From: Trichosporon coremiiforme
Taxonomy: Eukaryota > Basidiomycota > Tremellomycetes > Trichosporonales > Trichosporonaceae
Assembly: GCA_039545355.1 (NCBI GenBank)
Contig: BCJJ01000007.1
Span: 744,001-808,000, forward strand
Length of the DNA: 64,000 nucleotides
Reading direction: 5' to 3'
Numbering within the stretch: position 1 is the stretch's first letter; every line of letters starts with the position of its first letter. Below the pieces are notes generated by a model. That model had not been told where the DNA came from. It did no database searches and worked only from the letters and a program-made list of their open reading frames with translations. Both the position numbers and the translations under genes were made by a program. Of the stretch, positions 35,293 to 50,828 are shown piece by piece.

Positions 35293-38200
35293 ATGGCAAC
35301 CCTCGTGTCCGTCCCGGCGCCCCTGATCCCGCGGCTGCACACGCTCTTCAGCGTCAGCGCGTTCCTCACTGCGCTCATTGCAGGATACGTCTCGGGACTG
35401 TGGGAGGCGCTGTGCGAGAATGCTGTCGCCAAGTGGCCCGTCGAGTGGTGGCCCAGTGTGAGCGCTACGTGAGTTCAATGAGGCTTGCCGAGCGAAGCGA
35501 AGCGGGCGAGTCGACAAGCTGGGACGAGCAGACGAGGGAGCATGAGCAGCTCTGAAGGGAGACCTCTGGACCCAGAATACATTACGCAGGCCGCAAGGCT
35601 GGGCGTAGCTGATTCAGCTAGCAGTGCTAGCTTCGAAGGATGGCCCAGGGGGCTAGCGAGAATGTGGTCGGGTCCGTCAATTGTGCGGGCCGCGGGACGA
35701 GGCTGCGTCGGGGCGGCGGGGCGGGGCTACAGACGGCGAGCAGTGGATTCAACGACTCCGCTGCTCGTCGGAGCAGCCTCGGCACCGACGAGAGACGCTA
35801 CAAACACTTGGCGCTGTGGGCGCACCGAGGGCGCAAGCGATGACTCATAGTGTCAGCGTCTCAGGACCGCCCCAACACCAGCGCGCAGCACCTTCCCTGG
35901 TCTGCATGGGCCATGTGTCCTCCCCCCTGGATACGCCATTAGCCATCTCTCGCTTGCAATCGAGGCCTTTGCCCGCAGCGGGCGCCTATGTCCCATCCCC
36001 GCTCAGCAGCTATCATGTCGCGACGGATCAGCTAACGACAGTATCGGTGACCACGCAGCGGCACGCGCTCCGTTCCAGATCCTGATCGCGCTCACGGCCA
36101 CGCCGCGGTTCATCTTCCTCGGCCTCCAGTGGCTCGCGCACCGCTACCCACCCTCATCAACCTTCCCTTCCTCCCGCCCCCTTTCCGCGCCTCTCTCTTC
36201 GCCCTCCGTCACCTCAACACATGGCACGGAGAACAAGCGCTCTCTTCGCTCTCGATCGAAGTTAACGATCGAGAAGGGCAGCGACGACGAGCTCGACAGC
36301 GATGTCGCCCTCGACCCGCCCACGAACGGCACGGGGCGGAAGAAGGCCCCTTGGTCCCCTGGCTCCGTCGACGTTGAGGCATGCTTAGGACTGGCGAGAA
36401 CGATTGCGTGCGGAGGATGGATGTTCATCACGAGTCGAGACGAGCACGACCTCCACGACCTCGCCATGATCGTTTATCTCGTGCTCGACGCGCCGTGGAT
36501 GTACCTCTCGTGGGCGCACAGTACCGACCCGCGGGCGAAGAAGTGGCGTGCGATGTGCGCGGCTGCTTTCTTCGGCTGTCTCCCGCCGCTGATCTACCTG
36601 TTCGTGCAGCACAACATCAAGAAGGTTCCCGGAGGTGAGTAGAGTGCCCCAGGCGCTGTGTACGGCCCAAGCGCGGATGAGCTGTTCGGAGTTGTGTTGC
36701 AGCTCGCTAACCCTAGCGTACACCTACTACGCCTTCTTCGAGTGGTCCCTCGTCATGTGGGACGTCGCCTTTGACGCGGGCACCGTGTTTGAGGTCGGCA
36801 ACTTCCAGATCCGCGTAATTGACACGAGCCGTCCCGAGATTGAGGACGACAAGAACGGGTGCGTCTGAGCTGTGAGCGGCGGTCGAGTTGTATCCCGTAC
36901 TCTGCTGGTACACTGTGAATGTAACATTGACACTCTTCGCAGGCACGCGAGCCCCGTTGGAATCTACCTCGCACCCGTCCCCTCTCGCCCGATCGTGGAG
37001 GAGGACTGGACCGCGAAACCGTCTCGCCCGTCTCCGATCCCTCACCCGGGAATCGCAGCTTACCTTTCCGACATCTGGTTCGGTGAGCTTCCTTCCTCTT
37101 GCGTAAGCTGACCCGCAGCCACGGTGTGGTGGACCGTCTTCACGGGCGTCAGCGTGCAGCTGTTCTACTGGTCCGTGTGGTCTCTGGCGCTCACGGGCTC
37201 CGAACTCGGCATCACGATCAACACGATCCCGTACCTCTTCAGCAAGCCCGGTTACCGTGCCACCGTCACGTCTCGCTCCGGAGTGTTCTGGAACCGCACG
37301 CTGCTGTACGTCTTCGGTCTCGGCGCCTACGCGATTCCGCACGTCGCGGCGCGCTTCTTCTGCGTCCTCTTTGCGATGGCCTGTGGCTGGAACGCCCTGC
37401 TCGCGGAGCAGACGCGCACGAAGGGATCCCCCGAGGCCGCGCAGACGGGCCGCATGTGGGCCGCCGGAGTCGTCCTCTGCATGCTGGGCAAGTACCTGTG
37501 CTACTCGAACAATCCGTTCTGGGCGATCGTGAACGGCGACAGCGGGGGCTGGAACAAGACGGGTCTCCTCCTCTCCGCGCTCTCGATTGCCGAGCTGTAC
37601 TTCAGGCCGAACAGCCTGTTCGCGGCCCCGCCGACCTCGGCCCCAGGCAAGCGCGACGACAAGCGCATGGGCACGACGCGCGCGCAGCGCCTCGCCATCA
37701 CCTTCGGCCTGGGCGCATTCATGCACCTCGCGCAGACCTTCCTCTCGGACAGTGGCACGATCATTGCGTGGTCCTGGGACGGGTTCCCAGCCAAGGCGCC
37801 GCTGCTGCATCCGTGGGCGGGAATCGTGACAGCACTGTGCGCGCTCGCGATCCCCCTCTCCCTCTCGATCCAGAGGCTGCTCGACCCCGTCGTGCTCGCC
37901 ATTCCCTACATCGGTGCGTTCTGCCTGTACATGTTCCCGAACTGGGTCGGGTTCGCGGGCGGCGTCGCGCTCATGGTGTGGCTGATCGCCGCCGCGCCCG
38001 CCTTCATCCGGATCGCGAGCGGTGTGCCCCCAAAGACGACCGCAAATGCAATGGCGTGGAACTGTTTCCTCGACGTCGCCTCCGTCTTCACGGTCGCGTA
38101 CGCCTTCGTGCCGGTCGGCTGGATCCTGCGCGAGCGCACGGGCTTCATCCTGCTGCTGCTGCTTGTGCCGCTGCCGTTTGCCCTTCGGGCCGGCCAGAGC

Positions 38201-39295
38201 CTCAACCTCCCCGATGAGTCGAGGCTGGCCGCGCGGTCGAGGAAGAGGCTGCAGACCGGCGCAGTGTACACGCGCTACCTCTCCATTGCGGTCGCGTCTG
38301 CGGCCATCGTGGCGGGAATCCGCCTCCACGCGCAATCTGCAGAGGTGACGACGCCGAAACCCTACTACAGCGATCTGAACATGTTCACGGGCGGAATCTA
38401 CACGGTGCATTTCGGCATCGACGAGCCCGGGCGCGATTCTCAGCGCCGCATCGCCAGCTTGGTGAAGGACATGGAGGTCGACGTGCTCGGCATGCTCGAG
38501 ACGGACCTGCACCGCTTCGTGTACGGCAACCGCGACCTCACACGATACATCGCTCAGGAGCTGGGGTACTATGTCGACCTCGGCCCGGGGCCCAACAAAC
38601 ATACCTGGGGCGCGTGCCTTTTGAGCAAGTACCCGATCAAGAACAGCACGCACCACCTTCTCCCTAGTCCGCATGGCGAGCTGGCCCCGGCCATCCATGC
38701 GACGCTGGACATCAACGGCGTCGATGTTGACGTCATCGTCAGCCACAACGGGCAGGAGGAAGATGCGCTCGACCGCGAGCTACAGACGAAGGAACTCGCG
38801 CGCCTCTTGCAACTCAACCCGGAGCGTCCGACCATCTTCCTGGGCTACCTCGTGACGAAACTGAACGCGCCGGCGCCCTGGCCGTACGCGCTGTTATTCA
38901 ACGAGCAGACCCGCCTCTCCGACATCGAAACACTGGACAAGTGGCGCTGGTGCGAGTACCTCGGCTTCAGGGGTCTGTGGCGCGTCGCCTATGCGCGTCT
39001 CCACCACGGCGACGTGACCGACACCGAGCTGCAGGTGGGCAAGTTCCTCCTGCCCCTTCCGGGCAAGGTGGCCGAGTATCGCGACGACACGGAACGGTAC
39101 TGGCACATTGGCGAGGATGACATCCCCCCGCCTTGGAGGTTGCCTCAGAAGTTTAGGGAGGACCAAGGAGGGCACTTTTACCGCGTCTGGGACGGGCCGC
39201 TGTATTATCGCCCGCCGCTTGATTCGGGGGTTATGGACTATGGACGCGGGGGCGCTTACGATGAGTGGCCCCCGAAGACGGACATGGAGGCGTAG
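35293..39295 (+). CDS. CWH43: GPI-anchor lipid remodelling protein Cwh43
   Basis: Exons 35293-35468, 36042-36634, 36717-36858, 36943-37082 and 37119-39295 give about 1,075 aa. The N-terminal half (about residues 1-330, including HDLAMIVYLVLDAPWMY, YTYYAFFEWSLVMWDVAFD) is the multi-span Frag1/DRAM-like part. A long block of membrane helices follows in the large last exon. From about residue 775 the protein has an endonuclease/exonuclease/phosphatase-like domain (VHFGIDEPGRDSQRR, MLETDLHRFVYGNRDLTRY, VIVSHNGQEEDALDRELQ). In yeast, Cwh43 puts ceramide into GPI anchors in the ER and Golgi. A low-complexity Ser/Pro/Arg stretch in exon 2, around residue 90-130, is not typical. Intron 1 is 573 nt. 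The fusion order matches S. cerevisiae Cwh43 (953 aa). Confidence 0.93.
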
Positions 39296-40112
39296 CCGTG
39301 TAGCCGTCGAGGCGTGTGTGGAGCTGCTGTAGTTGGATCAAACTATCATATGCAAAATACTGGGCTGCTAGTGACTACTGTTGTGCCGTGGTGAAGAGCA
39401 CTGACAGGGGGGTGGGGGGATTGCCACACTGCAGTTGTCGCAACACTGTCGGAAAAAGTCGCAACTCTCATCGCACGAACGTGAACGTGTGGGTTGAGAC
39501 ATACCCCGTTCCGTCGGGCTCGTGTCTGGGTTTCGCTGCAGCCTGCGGCTACGCGCTGCGTACACGGCACAGCGAACAACCCGGAGACACGGCCTGACAC
39601 GCGCAGCTGATGCCATCCAACCAAGTCTCACACTGCGGCCGCAACTACGTGCGTCTGTCTGATCATCTCTGATGGATGCATCAACTTCGCTTCCGGTCGT
39701 TTGATCGACGTTCTGTCCGAGCCGACTCAAGCCTTCGACGTCTGATGGGGTAACGCCCCCTCTCTCTCGCTATAAGCGGTCAGTCGGCATCTGCGTAGAC
39801 TCTCGCCTTTGATGGACGCTGATGTTCCTGAGATCACAGTTACATTAGGTGGATCACGCCCTGGTCAGTCTCATCCTCGAGTCCTCGGCTCTCGAGATCG
39901 CGGCTAGGTCAGTGCGGTTCCATCGAGCTCGGGCCTACGGCCCTCGCTCGGCGCTCGTAGAGAGAACTCGTTGCATTCAGCTCCCACACCATCGTACACA
40001 TCTCACACGGGTGAACCGGTCTAGGAGAACTACACAAGAGCTGGAATATAAAGGATGGGAGGGGGATGGGCGAAAAAAGATGAAGATGTCAAGGAAATGA
40101 AAAGAGAAAAAT
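39296..40112. other. Intergenic between convergent CWH43 and PAB1
   Basis: This is shared 3' flank with an AT-rich part near 40040-40110, the likely PAB1 3' UTR. No coding exon is supported. Confidence 0.5.
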
Positions 40113-42485
<2,373 letters not shown>

Positions 42486-43906
42486 GATGCTTTTGTTGGT
42501 TGTAGTTTTTTTGATGGGGGTTTAGGGTGGATTCGACCACGTAGGTTTAAGAAGCGTTGACGTGGGTTTTTTGGAAGCTGTTAGGTGCAAGAGAGCATGC
42601 GATGGTGATGGCGAGGGTGTGGTGGATGTCGAGGTCGAGGACACGGACAGAGGTTTGAAGCAAGGTGGAGTGATATGGGTGGCCACACGACGAAGGAAGG
42701 ATTTGAGTCAGCGTGATGCAAAATTGTGCTGGGCGGGGGGTCATGCCATGTCGCGCGGGGCGTGTGCACACTTTGTGGTGCATGCATGTCGGCGATGCTT
42801 GCCTAGATGCAGTGATGGCGACGACGATGGATGACCGGTCCGCGAGTGGGGATGCACTCACCTGGAAGAGGCAACTAGTGATCTCTCTCTGGATGGGACG
42901 ACTAGTTGGAGAACACAAAAAGGATGCAGAGCAGACAAAAGGACGCGGCGGGGGTGGGAGGCAGCGTCGCAGCGTCGCAGCGTAGGACTAGCGCCTGGCC
43001 AGCCAGGCAGCCTAGCCCAGCCCATGGCCCATAGTCGGGTCCATGGCCGCCCAGAGCCACAGGCGCCGGTGAGTTCAGCCACGAGGGACCACAGAGCGGG
43101 CTGCTGGGTGAGATTCCACCGCGGATGCAAATTATTCTGTGTCCGCTGAAAATCCTCCTCAGGGCTAGAGCCAGCAAGGAGCAAGTTTGTTTGAGCCCGC
43201 CTCGACCGCTGGGTGCGCTCTATGGCCAGCGATCCTGCCTAGCATGCCTCGCCTTGCCTGGCTGCCCGGGATGCTGGGATCATGCAGTTGGGTCAAGCCT
43301 AGCCAGCCTTGCAGCCTGACGTGCATCCTGACGCCTCTTGCTCATGGGCTGACGTCCTAGATCCTGGCCACCTCTCTTATCCCCGATTGGCCCTGCATAC
43401 CCGCCCAGGACAAAGGTGGCATTTCAGACCCATTGAATCCAATGAACTCATTACCACCATCTGGCTTCCTGCAGGCTGGCCATGCATGTGACCGACGCAG
43501 ACCTCTGTCACTCGTGCACAGCTCACTCACTCATCACGAGACCACCTGACCTACTGACCCCTCGGGTCCGAGACGATCACCCGTCTGAGGCGTTCGTTCG
43601 CTGAGCCCCCCCGCACTCGCTACTCGGAATTCTCGGGGTCGCTGCACCCCGGACTGGGAGCAGGACATACGACGACAATGGGCACTCGATAAGTAACCCA
43701 ATGATCCAACAACCTGCGATACATACAACTAACATACACTTAGCGCCCAAACAATAGGATGAGAAAAACATGTCTTGCGTGAGATAAAAGTGGAAATGAC
43801 ACCGTGTCGATAAGCCCGTGAAGCCCTTGAAACCCTTGAGAGCACTTTGAACCAGGAGCGTAGCCTACATGAATCCCGTTAACCAGCATGATACGCCGAT
43901 GTCCAA
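42486..43906. other. Intergenic between SSK2 3' end and PAB1 start
   Basis: The right half is 3' flank of SSK2; the left part is the PAB1 leader and promoter. A donor-like GTGAGTGCATC on the minus strand at about 42862 could pair with CTAACAG near 42577 as a 5' UTR intron. A short CGTCGCAG repeat lies near 42965-42980. No other gene is seen. Confidence 0.45.
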
Positions 43907-46900
43907 CTAAGACTCGGGGGCGCGTTCTGAATGCTGCGCCACGGGAGTCGGACACTGCCTGGGCGTCCCGTCCGCGGAATCGGCCTGATCGCCCAGCGTC
44001 AGCTGCTCCAGCCGCGCGTCGACCCCGTTCATGATGTTAGGCGGCGGGAGATGTGAGGGTATCGGCGGCGACACATGCTGCGCGTGCTCAGCATACTGGG
44101 CGTACTCTGTCTGCTGGGTGTGGTGTGCCAACGCTTCGTGCTGTGGGTGAACCAGAGGCTGGTTCTCGGGCGCGATCTCCTCAATGTGCCCCTTCAGTGG
44201 CGAGTCGGAAGCCACCTCCGGCGCACTCATGTACGCATTGCTCGACGAGCTGTCGGGGGTGTGATACGCCGTGTGATACGAGCTCGGCGTCTGCGAGGAC
44301 GAAAGCGAAGGCTGGGAGAGCTCGCCGCTGGGGAGACGCTCAGACTGCGGTGTGAGGTCGTAGGTGGTGGCTGAGTCGAGCGATTGCAAATCACCTGTAG
44401 TGGTCGTAAGCAGCGAAGGCACGCTGGACGCAGTCGGAGACTGATCCGGCTGCATGGTGAGCTCCATCATGAGCGACAACCACGGGTGGTGCATCAGCTC
44501 TGAGGCCGTCGGGCGGGCGTTCGGGTCAATGGTGAGACACTGCTGGATGAAGTCGATTCCGAGATCCGACATCTGCCCCGGGTCCGGCAACGGCGGGTGC
44601 TGCGTGGCGATACCGATGTGGAACATGATGGCCCACTCGTTGTCGAGGTTGGACCACGGCTTGCGGCCAGTCGTGATCTCGAGGACTACACAGCCCATGG
44701 ACCAGATATCAGCTGCTCCCAGAGCGCCGGCACCTCCTTTGATGACCTCCGGAGCGAGGTACATCGGCGTTCCGGCGAGCGAGTTCATGACAGCCGGACC
44801 GGCGTCGCCGCCGCCGCCACCCCTGATCGCGCGAGTCTTCGCCATTGTGCGGTTGCCCTTGATGATGACCTTGGCAGCACCGAAGTCGACGTACTTGAGG
44901 ACGGAGTTAGCGCCCAGCAAGATGTTGTCGGGCTTAACGTCTCGGTGCTCCACACCCTTGGAGTGGAGGTACTGCAGACCCTGCAGCATCTGCCAGGCAT
45001 ACACCATGACTACCTCTTCGTCCTCGATGCGTCCATGCTCCAGCAGGTTGGCCAACGAGCCGCCGGGGCAGTACTCTTCGAAGATGTAGACACGGTCACG
45101 GTGGACTTCAATGCCGTAGTAGTCGACAATGTTCGGGTGAGAGAGCATCTGCATAACCTGTTCGTCAGTTCGAGACCTTCTTCAGTAAACTTACATCCGC
45201 CTCGTCCTTGATCTGCTTATACAGAGCAGGCGAGTTGGTGATGTCCTGCACACGGATTTCCTTGACGGCCATGATACCGCCCGAGTCGAGGTTGAAGCCG
45301 AGGTAGACGCTGCCGTTCGCGCCACCACCGATGAAGCCTCCCTGCTGCCACCGCAGGGAGATGTTGCTCGAGCTCGCAGCAAGGAACACGAGGGCGCGGT
45401 CCTCAGACACCTCCTCATCGAGGACACGCCCGATGAGGTGCTGCTCATGTGATTGCCCGGCGAGGTGTTGATCGAGAGCGTTGATGAGCTCGAGGCGCTC
45501 CTGCCGCGGGATGCGAAGTGAGCGGTCGATCTGCATCTGCATCTTGCTGGCGCTCGTCGGGGACGGCACACGGGGCAGGAGGCAGTCGTCATCATCGTCG
45601 CGCTGGTACATCTTGGCCATGCGGCGGAGCGTCTCNAGGCGCTCAGCCTCCTTCTTGGCCTCGATGCTGGAGCGCGCGCCAAGAATGTCAAAGTGCGAAA
45701 TGAGAAGCGTCATGCAGCTCGCNACCTTCGCCCTAAGGAGAGCAAACTCGTGCTTCGTCAGGTGGAGAATGTTGTTACCGCGCGTCATAAGCATCGCGTA
45801 CTCGAGAGCGTTGACGGTCCAACGGAATGTCTTGCGGTCCGTGGGGTCGCAGTTGTCGCAGATGAAGCTGACCCAGCTAATNGCGAGGCGCATCAGCAGC
45901 CGGCTGAATCGTGCCCAGGCGCTGTTGTCCATGTGCAAGGCGACACGGTGGCCATGGTCGCTCGCAAACAAATACCAATTCTCGATCAGGTCCTGCGTGC
46001 CCGGTGCACCACGGAGGGTTGTACGCACGTGGGCGGCCGACTCGATGATACATTCGGAGAGGCGCAGAGCGGAACGGGCAATCTTCTTGAGCTCGCGGTT
46101 GACCTTGGGCAAGTGAGACTGTGCGTCGACGATGCACTGTGGCTGGAAGATGGTCGTCTCAGTGTCGGGATCGATGAACGAGCGCGTGAACAGCATCTTG
46201 CAGTACTCGAGGCGGGTGAGCGGTCCGTCGGCCACGAGGCGGATGCGGCTATCCTCAAGCGCATAGTCGATCTTGGTGCCGACGTCGAGCGTCATGACAG
46301 CTCCCTTCCACGCAAAGCTCTGGCGAGGCGACACAAGCAGAATGTACTGCGCGTCCTCCTCGTCCGACTCGTCGTCGTACTCGCTAAGCCCGACCGAAGC
46401 GCGAGCTTTCATGGCGCCCGGGGAGATGTTCAGGGAGGACGCGCGGGTCAAGAGCTGTTTGACGTCTGCCGGTCGCTCCCACAGCGACCCATCTGCGAAT
46501 ATGTAGGTCCCGTGTTCCTCGTAAACGTTGGTGTACACCAGGAAGTGCCCCGACTCCTGAAGTTGCTCGACGAAGAGTTCGGTATCCTCATCCTCGAGCA
46601 GGTACTCCGCTGAATTGTCGAACTGCTGGTACAGTCGGCGCGCGAAGCGCTGCAGCTTCCTAAACCGCATCTTGATTGCGTCTAGAATTTTTCCGTACCA
46701 CACTAACATCTGCTCGGTCGTCATCGGCTGCTGGTCTCGGTACTGCCGACTCGTGTCGTTCGGGGAACCCGCAGGAATGCTAGTGCGTCCTTCGTCGTCC
46801 GTCGGGATCGGCACGTGCAGCGAATTCTCAAAGTAGTTGATAACGCGAACCATGAGCTTGTTCGTTAATGAGCACAGGCTCTCCGCGACGACGAGGTCGA

Positions 46901-48812
46901 CGCCCTCGACAGCTTCTGCCGCGTCAAACAGGAACGTCCATTCGCCCTCGAGAACCTCTGTCTCGCGGAAGTACACGGCCTTGGATCCGCTCTTGAGCTT
47001 CCAGTGCAGAAGCCTGAAGAACATCTTGATGCACTTGAGGATAACGTCCTGATAGGAATCCGGGAAGCTCTCCGGGAGGGCCCATCGGCTCTCCGCGTCG
47101 ATCGACGTGATCTCCTCGTACTGGCGACGGATCACGATTGCCAATGCGATCGAGTTTCGGAAGCTGCTCGCCATATCGTCAATGACCATNAGATCCGGAT
47201 CCGAGAGGCGCTCGGCGGCACGCAGTCGCGTCTTCAGCGCCTCGATGATAAGTCGGCCGGGGAACGACACGATCTTGAGCAGCTCGTACTGGAAGTCTGG
47301 CAGGTTGAGCTGCTCGAACATTGGCAGATGGGCGATGACCGTCTGCTTGGCGTTCTGCAGNATCGCGATCTGGTCGAGGAAAATTCGCTTCTCAAAGGTG
47401 CGTCGCAGCGAGTCCTCCTTCAGAATGCGATCGACAAAGGTTGAGTCATCCGTCTGATCCTTGGCGTGCGCAAGCGCCTTCGAGTCAAGCGGGTGGATGC
47501 GGTTACCTCCTCCGCCGACGAGTGGTTCCTCCTTGGTCGTGTTCGGCTTCGTGATGTCGAGGTCTTCCGTGCCAGTCCAGAGCTGCAACGTCCGCAGCTG
47601 CGTCTGCAGTTGGGTGACGATCGAGTACCATGCGGACAGCGCGTCAACTTCGGCCTGAAACTCTTCAGAATTGTAGAGCGGCTTGTCCAACCTGAAGGCG
47701 TGAGTGTGCGGGTAGAGAGACTCGACGATAGCGAGCTTCTCCAGGATGTACGCCACTTGATCGAGTGGGCTGACATCGCCGTCGTGCTTGATCGAGAAGT
47801 TGTCGATCTCCTCCAGCACTGTGTCGACGACACGATTGCGGCGCTGCTCGACTCGTCTCCGCTCCTCTTCCTCTGTGCGGTTGCGGAGCCTGGCTCGAAT
47901 TTGCCACCACAAGCTCTGTCCAAGGGCCTTGCGATACGTCTTGCCGGACGGAAGTTCGACGCCTATACGCGAGCTCTCGCCGCGCAGAATGTCGCCTCCA
48001 AGCACACTGGCAAGCATGCTTTGCCATTCCATACGTTCCCGCCCCTCATCTGTGTCGGGCCCGGCCGCATCGGGCGGCGGTGTCGCAAGAATAAGGGACT
48101 TGGGTTGCCCNACGCCCATGTGCGCAATGTCTGCGCCGTGGTGCGGACCGGGGGTCGTTTCGCCATCGCCGGTTGCCGCTTGTCGAACGGCCTCGGCGAC
48201 GAGGGCTTTCACGGGATGGCTCTCGAGCTCATCGTCGTCGTCGTCGTCGGATCGCCAGTCGTCTAAGGCACGCGCATATCCGTCCGCGTCGGCCATGTCT
48301 ATCGCTAACTCGCGTACTGGTCGGGTTCGGCGCACACTGCTGGACCGCTGGTGCCGCGTCAGGGTGGGAGGAGTGCCGTTGCTGCCGTCGCGGTACTTGG
48401 ACTTCCAGTTGTTATATGAGCTCACCGTCGACGACCGGCCGTACGTGTTGGATCGAGTCAGCTTGGGCTGNGACGCCGACGAATGGCGAGGCTGTCCCAT
48501 CGTGCCTGTCAGCGACGAAGAACGTGTATGTCCCGGGATGTCTGCTCGTCGTTAGCCAATGCTTGCTAATGGTGCGTCGTCGGTGCGCCAGATATAGATC
48601 TAGGCGTTCCAAAGGGCGGCTGTTCGCTTCTGCGGCTGCCCGGCACGCGTGGACTCACGGTCGTCGCCTAATGTCACTATCGGCTCGCTCTCATCTGGCG
48701 TACTCGGCCCATGCCCCATCATGCGAACCTTTCGCCGAGGCTTGGATGCAGTCATGGACGGCTCGTCGGCCACGGGCAGAGCCGAGTGATGTGGTGGTAG
48801 TTGTTCGGACAT
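43907..48812 (-). CDS. SSK2: HOG-pathway MAP kinase kinase kinase Ssk2/Ssk22
   Basis: Exons 48812-48659, 48505-45195 and 45157-43907 give about 1,571 aa. The kinase domain at about residues 1108-1390 has the Gly-rich loop (GGFIGGGANGSVYLG), the VAIK-type Lys in IMAVKEI, HRDVKPDN, DFGAAK and GTPMYLAPE. The long N-terminal part matches the Ssk2/Ssk22/MEKK4 regulatory region, which binds the response regulator Ssk1; the kinase then activates the MAPKK Pbs2 under osmotic stress. I extended the model upstream: the ATG at 48812 opens a 51-codon exon whose GTGAGT donor joins in phase to an acceptor (GCTGACAG) five bases before the next ATG. Intron 2 is only 37 nt. The activation loop carries a GGGGG insertion, and a Ser/Pro/Gln/His-rich tail of about 180 residues follows the kinase. 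Seven isolated Ns lie at third positions. Confidence 0.93.
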
Positions 48813-50228
48813 GGTTGGTGATAGCCCTTAGAGGGCATCCGACAAGAGATGAGAGGAGGTGAGAATGTCGCTCCGGGTTCGTGCAGTAATGGCTGCAATC
48901 CAGGTTGCGCCAGCCACTACAGACAGACCCGGGGGAAGATCGTAAGAGGGGCGGAGCACAGATGGAAGTGTAGTCGTGTGTATACGAGAGGGCGGTGAGT
49001 AAGGTGAAGGGTGGTTGGGGTTTGGACGACTCGGGGGAGGGCGGTGAATGAGGAGGGGTATCGAAGTCGAGGGTGCGCGCACCCGCCGTTGTCGTGGAGA
49101 GTGGGGTCGCAGAGCTCAATCAGGGATGTCGCGGCGGCGGCAGAGGGTGTGACGGGGAGGTAGATAGAACTTGGATGAGTGTTGGTCGATGGAAGGAAAT
49201 GGTCAAAGGAGAGGTCACGACGCTGGATCGAACGGACGGCCAACGGCCAACGGACGACAGGACACTGGACTGGTGCGAATACGTAACAGGGTTGTGTCTC
49301 ACGTACTCCTGCACTTCCTCGGTGTGAATACGTAGATTAGCCTGCGACTCGACACACTCGATGCTGATCCTTGCACACAACTTGTATACATATCGTTCGA
49401 TGCATGCGACCCCTGTATGCAAAGACTTTGCGGCGAGGGCGGATAAGACGCAGGATCACGTCGACGGACGCGGTCGGCTGACTGCATACACACTCAGCTT
49501 TCAGACCGCGCCCGACCGACCCGGGATGCCCGCGTCCTAATGGGCCTACTTGTCCCATTTAGAGTCTCGGACACCGCCATCATGTGCTGGGACCGAGCAC
49601 GGCACCTGCTGCCTTTCTTTCGCTGCAACAATAACGAATCTCCCGGCGCCTCGCCCTCCTCCGTCCACGCAACAAGATCTAGTACCTTTTCTGCGTATAA
49701 TTGCCATGCAACGCCGGATGCCGTGCCCCGTGCTATTAGTCGGACCGGACACAGACACCTCCATTGCCGAGGGTATCTGGAGGCTTGACATCGCATGCCA
49801 TGCCGACATCTGCTCTGGGAATCGCATACGCTTGCCATTGCGCAGACGCCCCCCACACATTGCCACCGGTCACCGGCGCGCTCCGGCCGTGCTGCGCCCG
49901 CTGCGCTGCCGTGCCGGCCGATGGCGCAAACTGACAACTCTGTACCGCGTCTGACAAGAAAAGACTGGCATGCCGCGCAATCACTAGCGATCTCGCGGGC
50001 ATGCCAGGGCGGGCCGGATTCCGACTCTGATTCTGAGCGCTAAACGGCGGGATGCATACCGCACGGCGAACACGCGGCCGTGCGGCCGCGGTGCAGAGGA
50101 GGAGGACGAAGGAGACATTCCTCACTGTCGGTAATGGTCCGAGACTTTATCCACGCTTCCGCTTAACGATTCGCTTCTCAACGAGCCCATGCATCTCTAT
50201 TCGCCCAATCTGTTTGCCTATGAGCAGT
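48813..50228. other. Intergenic upstream of SSK2, downstream of QCR10
   Basis: The left ~450 bases are the SSK2 leader and promoter and read as CT-rich on the minus strand. The remainder to 50228 has no supported exon, RNA gene or repeat. Confidence 0.5.
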
Positions 50229-50828
50229 TTAGAAGGGCTTGTCAGACTCGGGGGTGTTGTCTGTGGGTCAGTCATCGTCCCTTGGAGAGTCGCTCCAAGC
50301 TTACCGGTGAAGTACGGGGCCAGCTGTAAGAGTCAGCTAACTGGACAGGTGGTAGGACAACAGCTGACGACTCACGAAGGGGATCTTCTGGAGGACGTCC
50401 TTCTGGAAGAGGGGGACGGGGCTCATGAAGAGCGAGACGGCGACACCGGCGGTGACACCCCAGCCGATCAGCGACGAGCGGAAGGGGCGGAGGAGCCTGG
50501 CTGCGTTAGTTGCTGCGCGCGTTATTTCCATTCGAGACATACTCGGGGGTGAGGCCGGCGAAGTGCTGCGGGGTCAGCGAAAACTCCAAACATCCGAGGC
50601 TAGCGAGGAAGACCGGTTGGGCGTGCGACCGAGCGCGTCGTCGTCGATACACAGAGAACCGAGCTCCATTCCATCTTGCCGAGACGTGCGGACCAAAGTG
50701 CGATCCCACGCTTTTCCAAACGTTCTTCGAGTGTCGCTCGTTCGCGGTCGGCGTCCCTATACGTGCGGTCTCCTCGCTTGCGCTGTACTCACGGGCTGGA
50801 CCTTGTACTTGACCTGGAGGGGAGCCAT
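50229..50828 (-). CDS. QCR10: Cytochrome bc1 complex subunit 10 (QCR10-like)
   Basis: Five small exons in coding order (50828-50793, 50565-50543, 50496-50376, 50323-50305, 50260-50229) join in phase to a 76-aa protein, the size expected for Qcr10. It has one membrane helix (LIGWGVTAGVAVSLFMS) followed by PLFQKDVLQKIPFLAPYF, a good match to the IP-F/L motif after the helix in fungal Qcr10. It is a small peripheral subunit of respiratory complex III next to the Rieske protein. Exons 2 and 4 are 23 and 19 nt, so the gene cannot be seen as one open frame. At intron 2 the acceptor is taken as the second AG (GCAGCCAG), since only that keeps the frame. It is divergent from NDUFAF5, 233 bp away. Confidence 0.85.

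Noticed and set aside
36713..38746. Open frame of 677 codons on the minus strand opposite CWH43
   Set aside because: Antisense shadow of the CWH43 exons; it has no family motif and no splice logic of its own.
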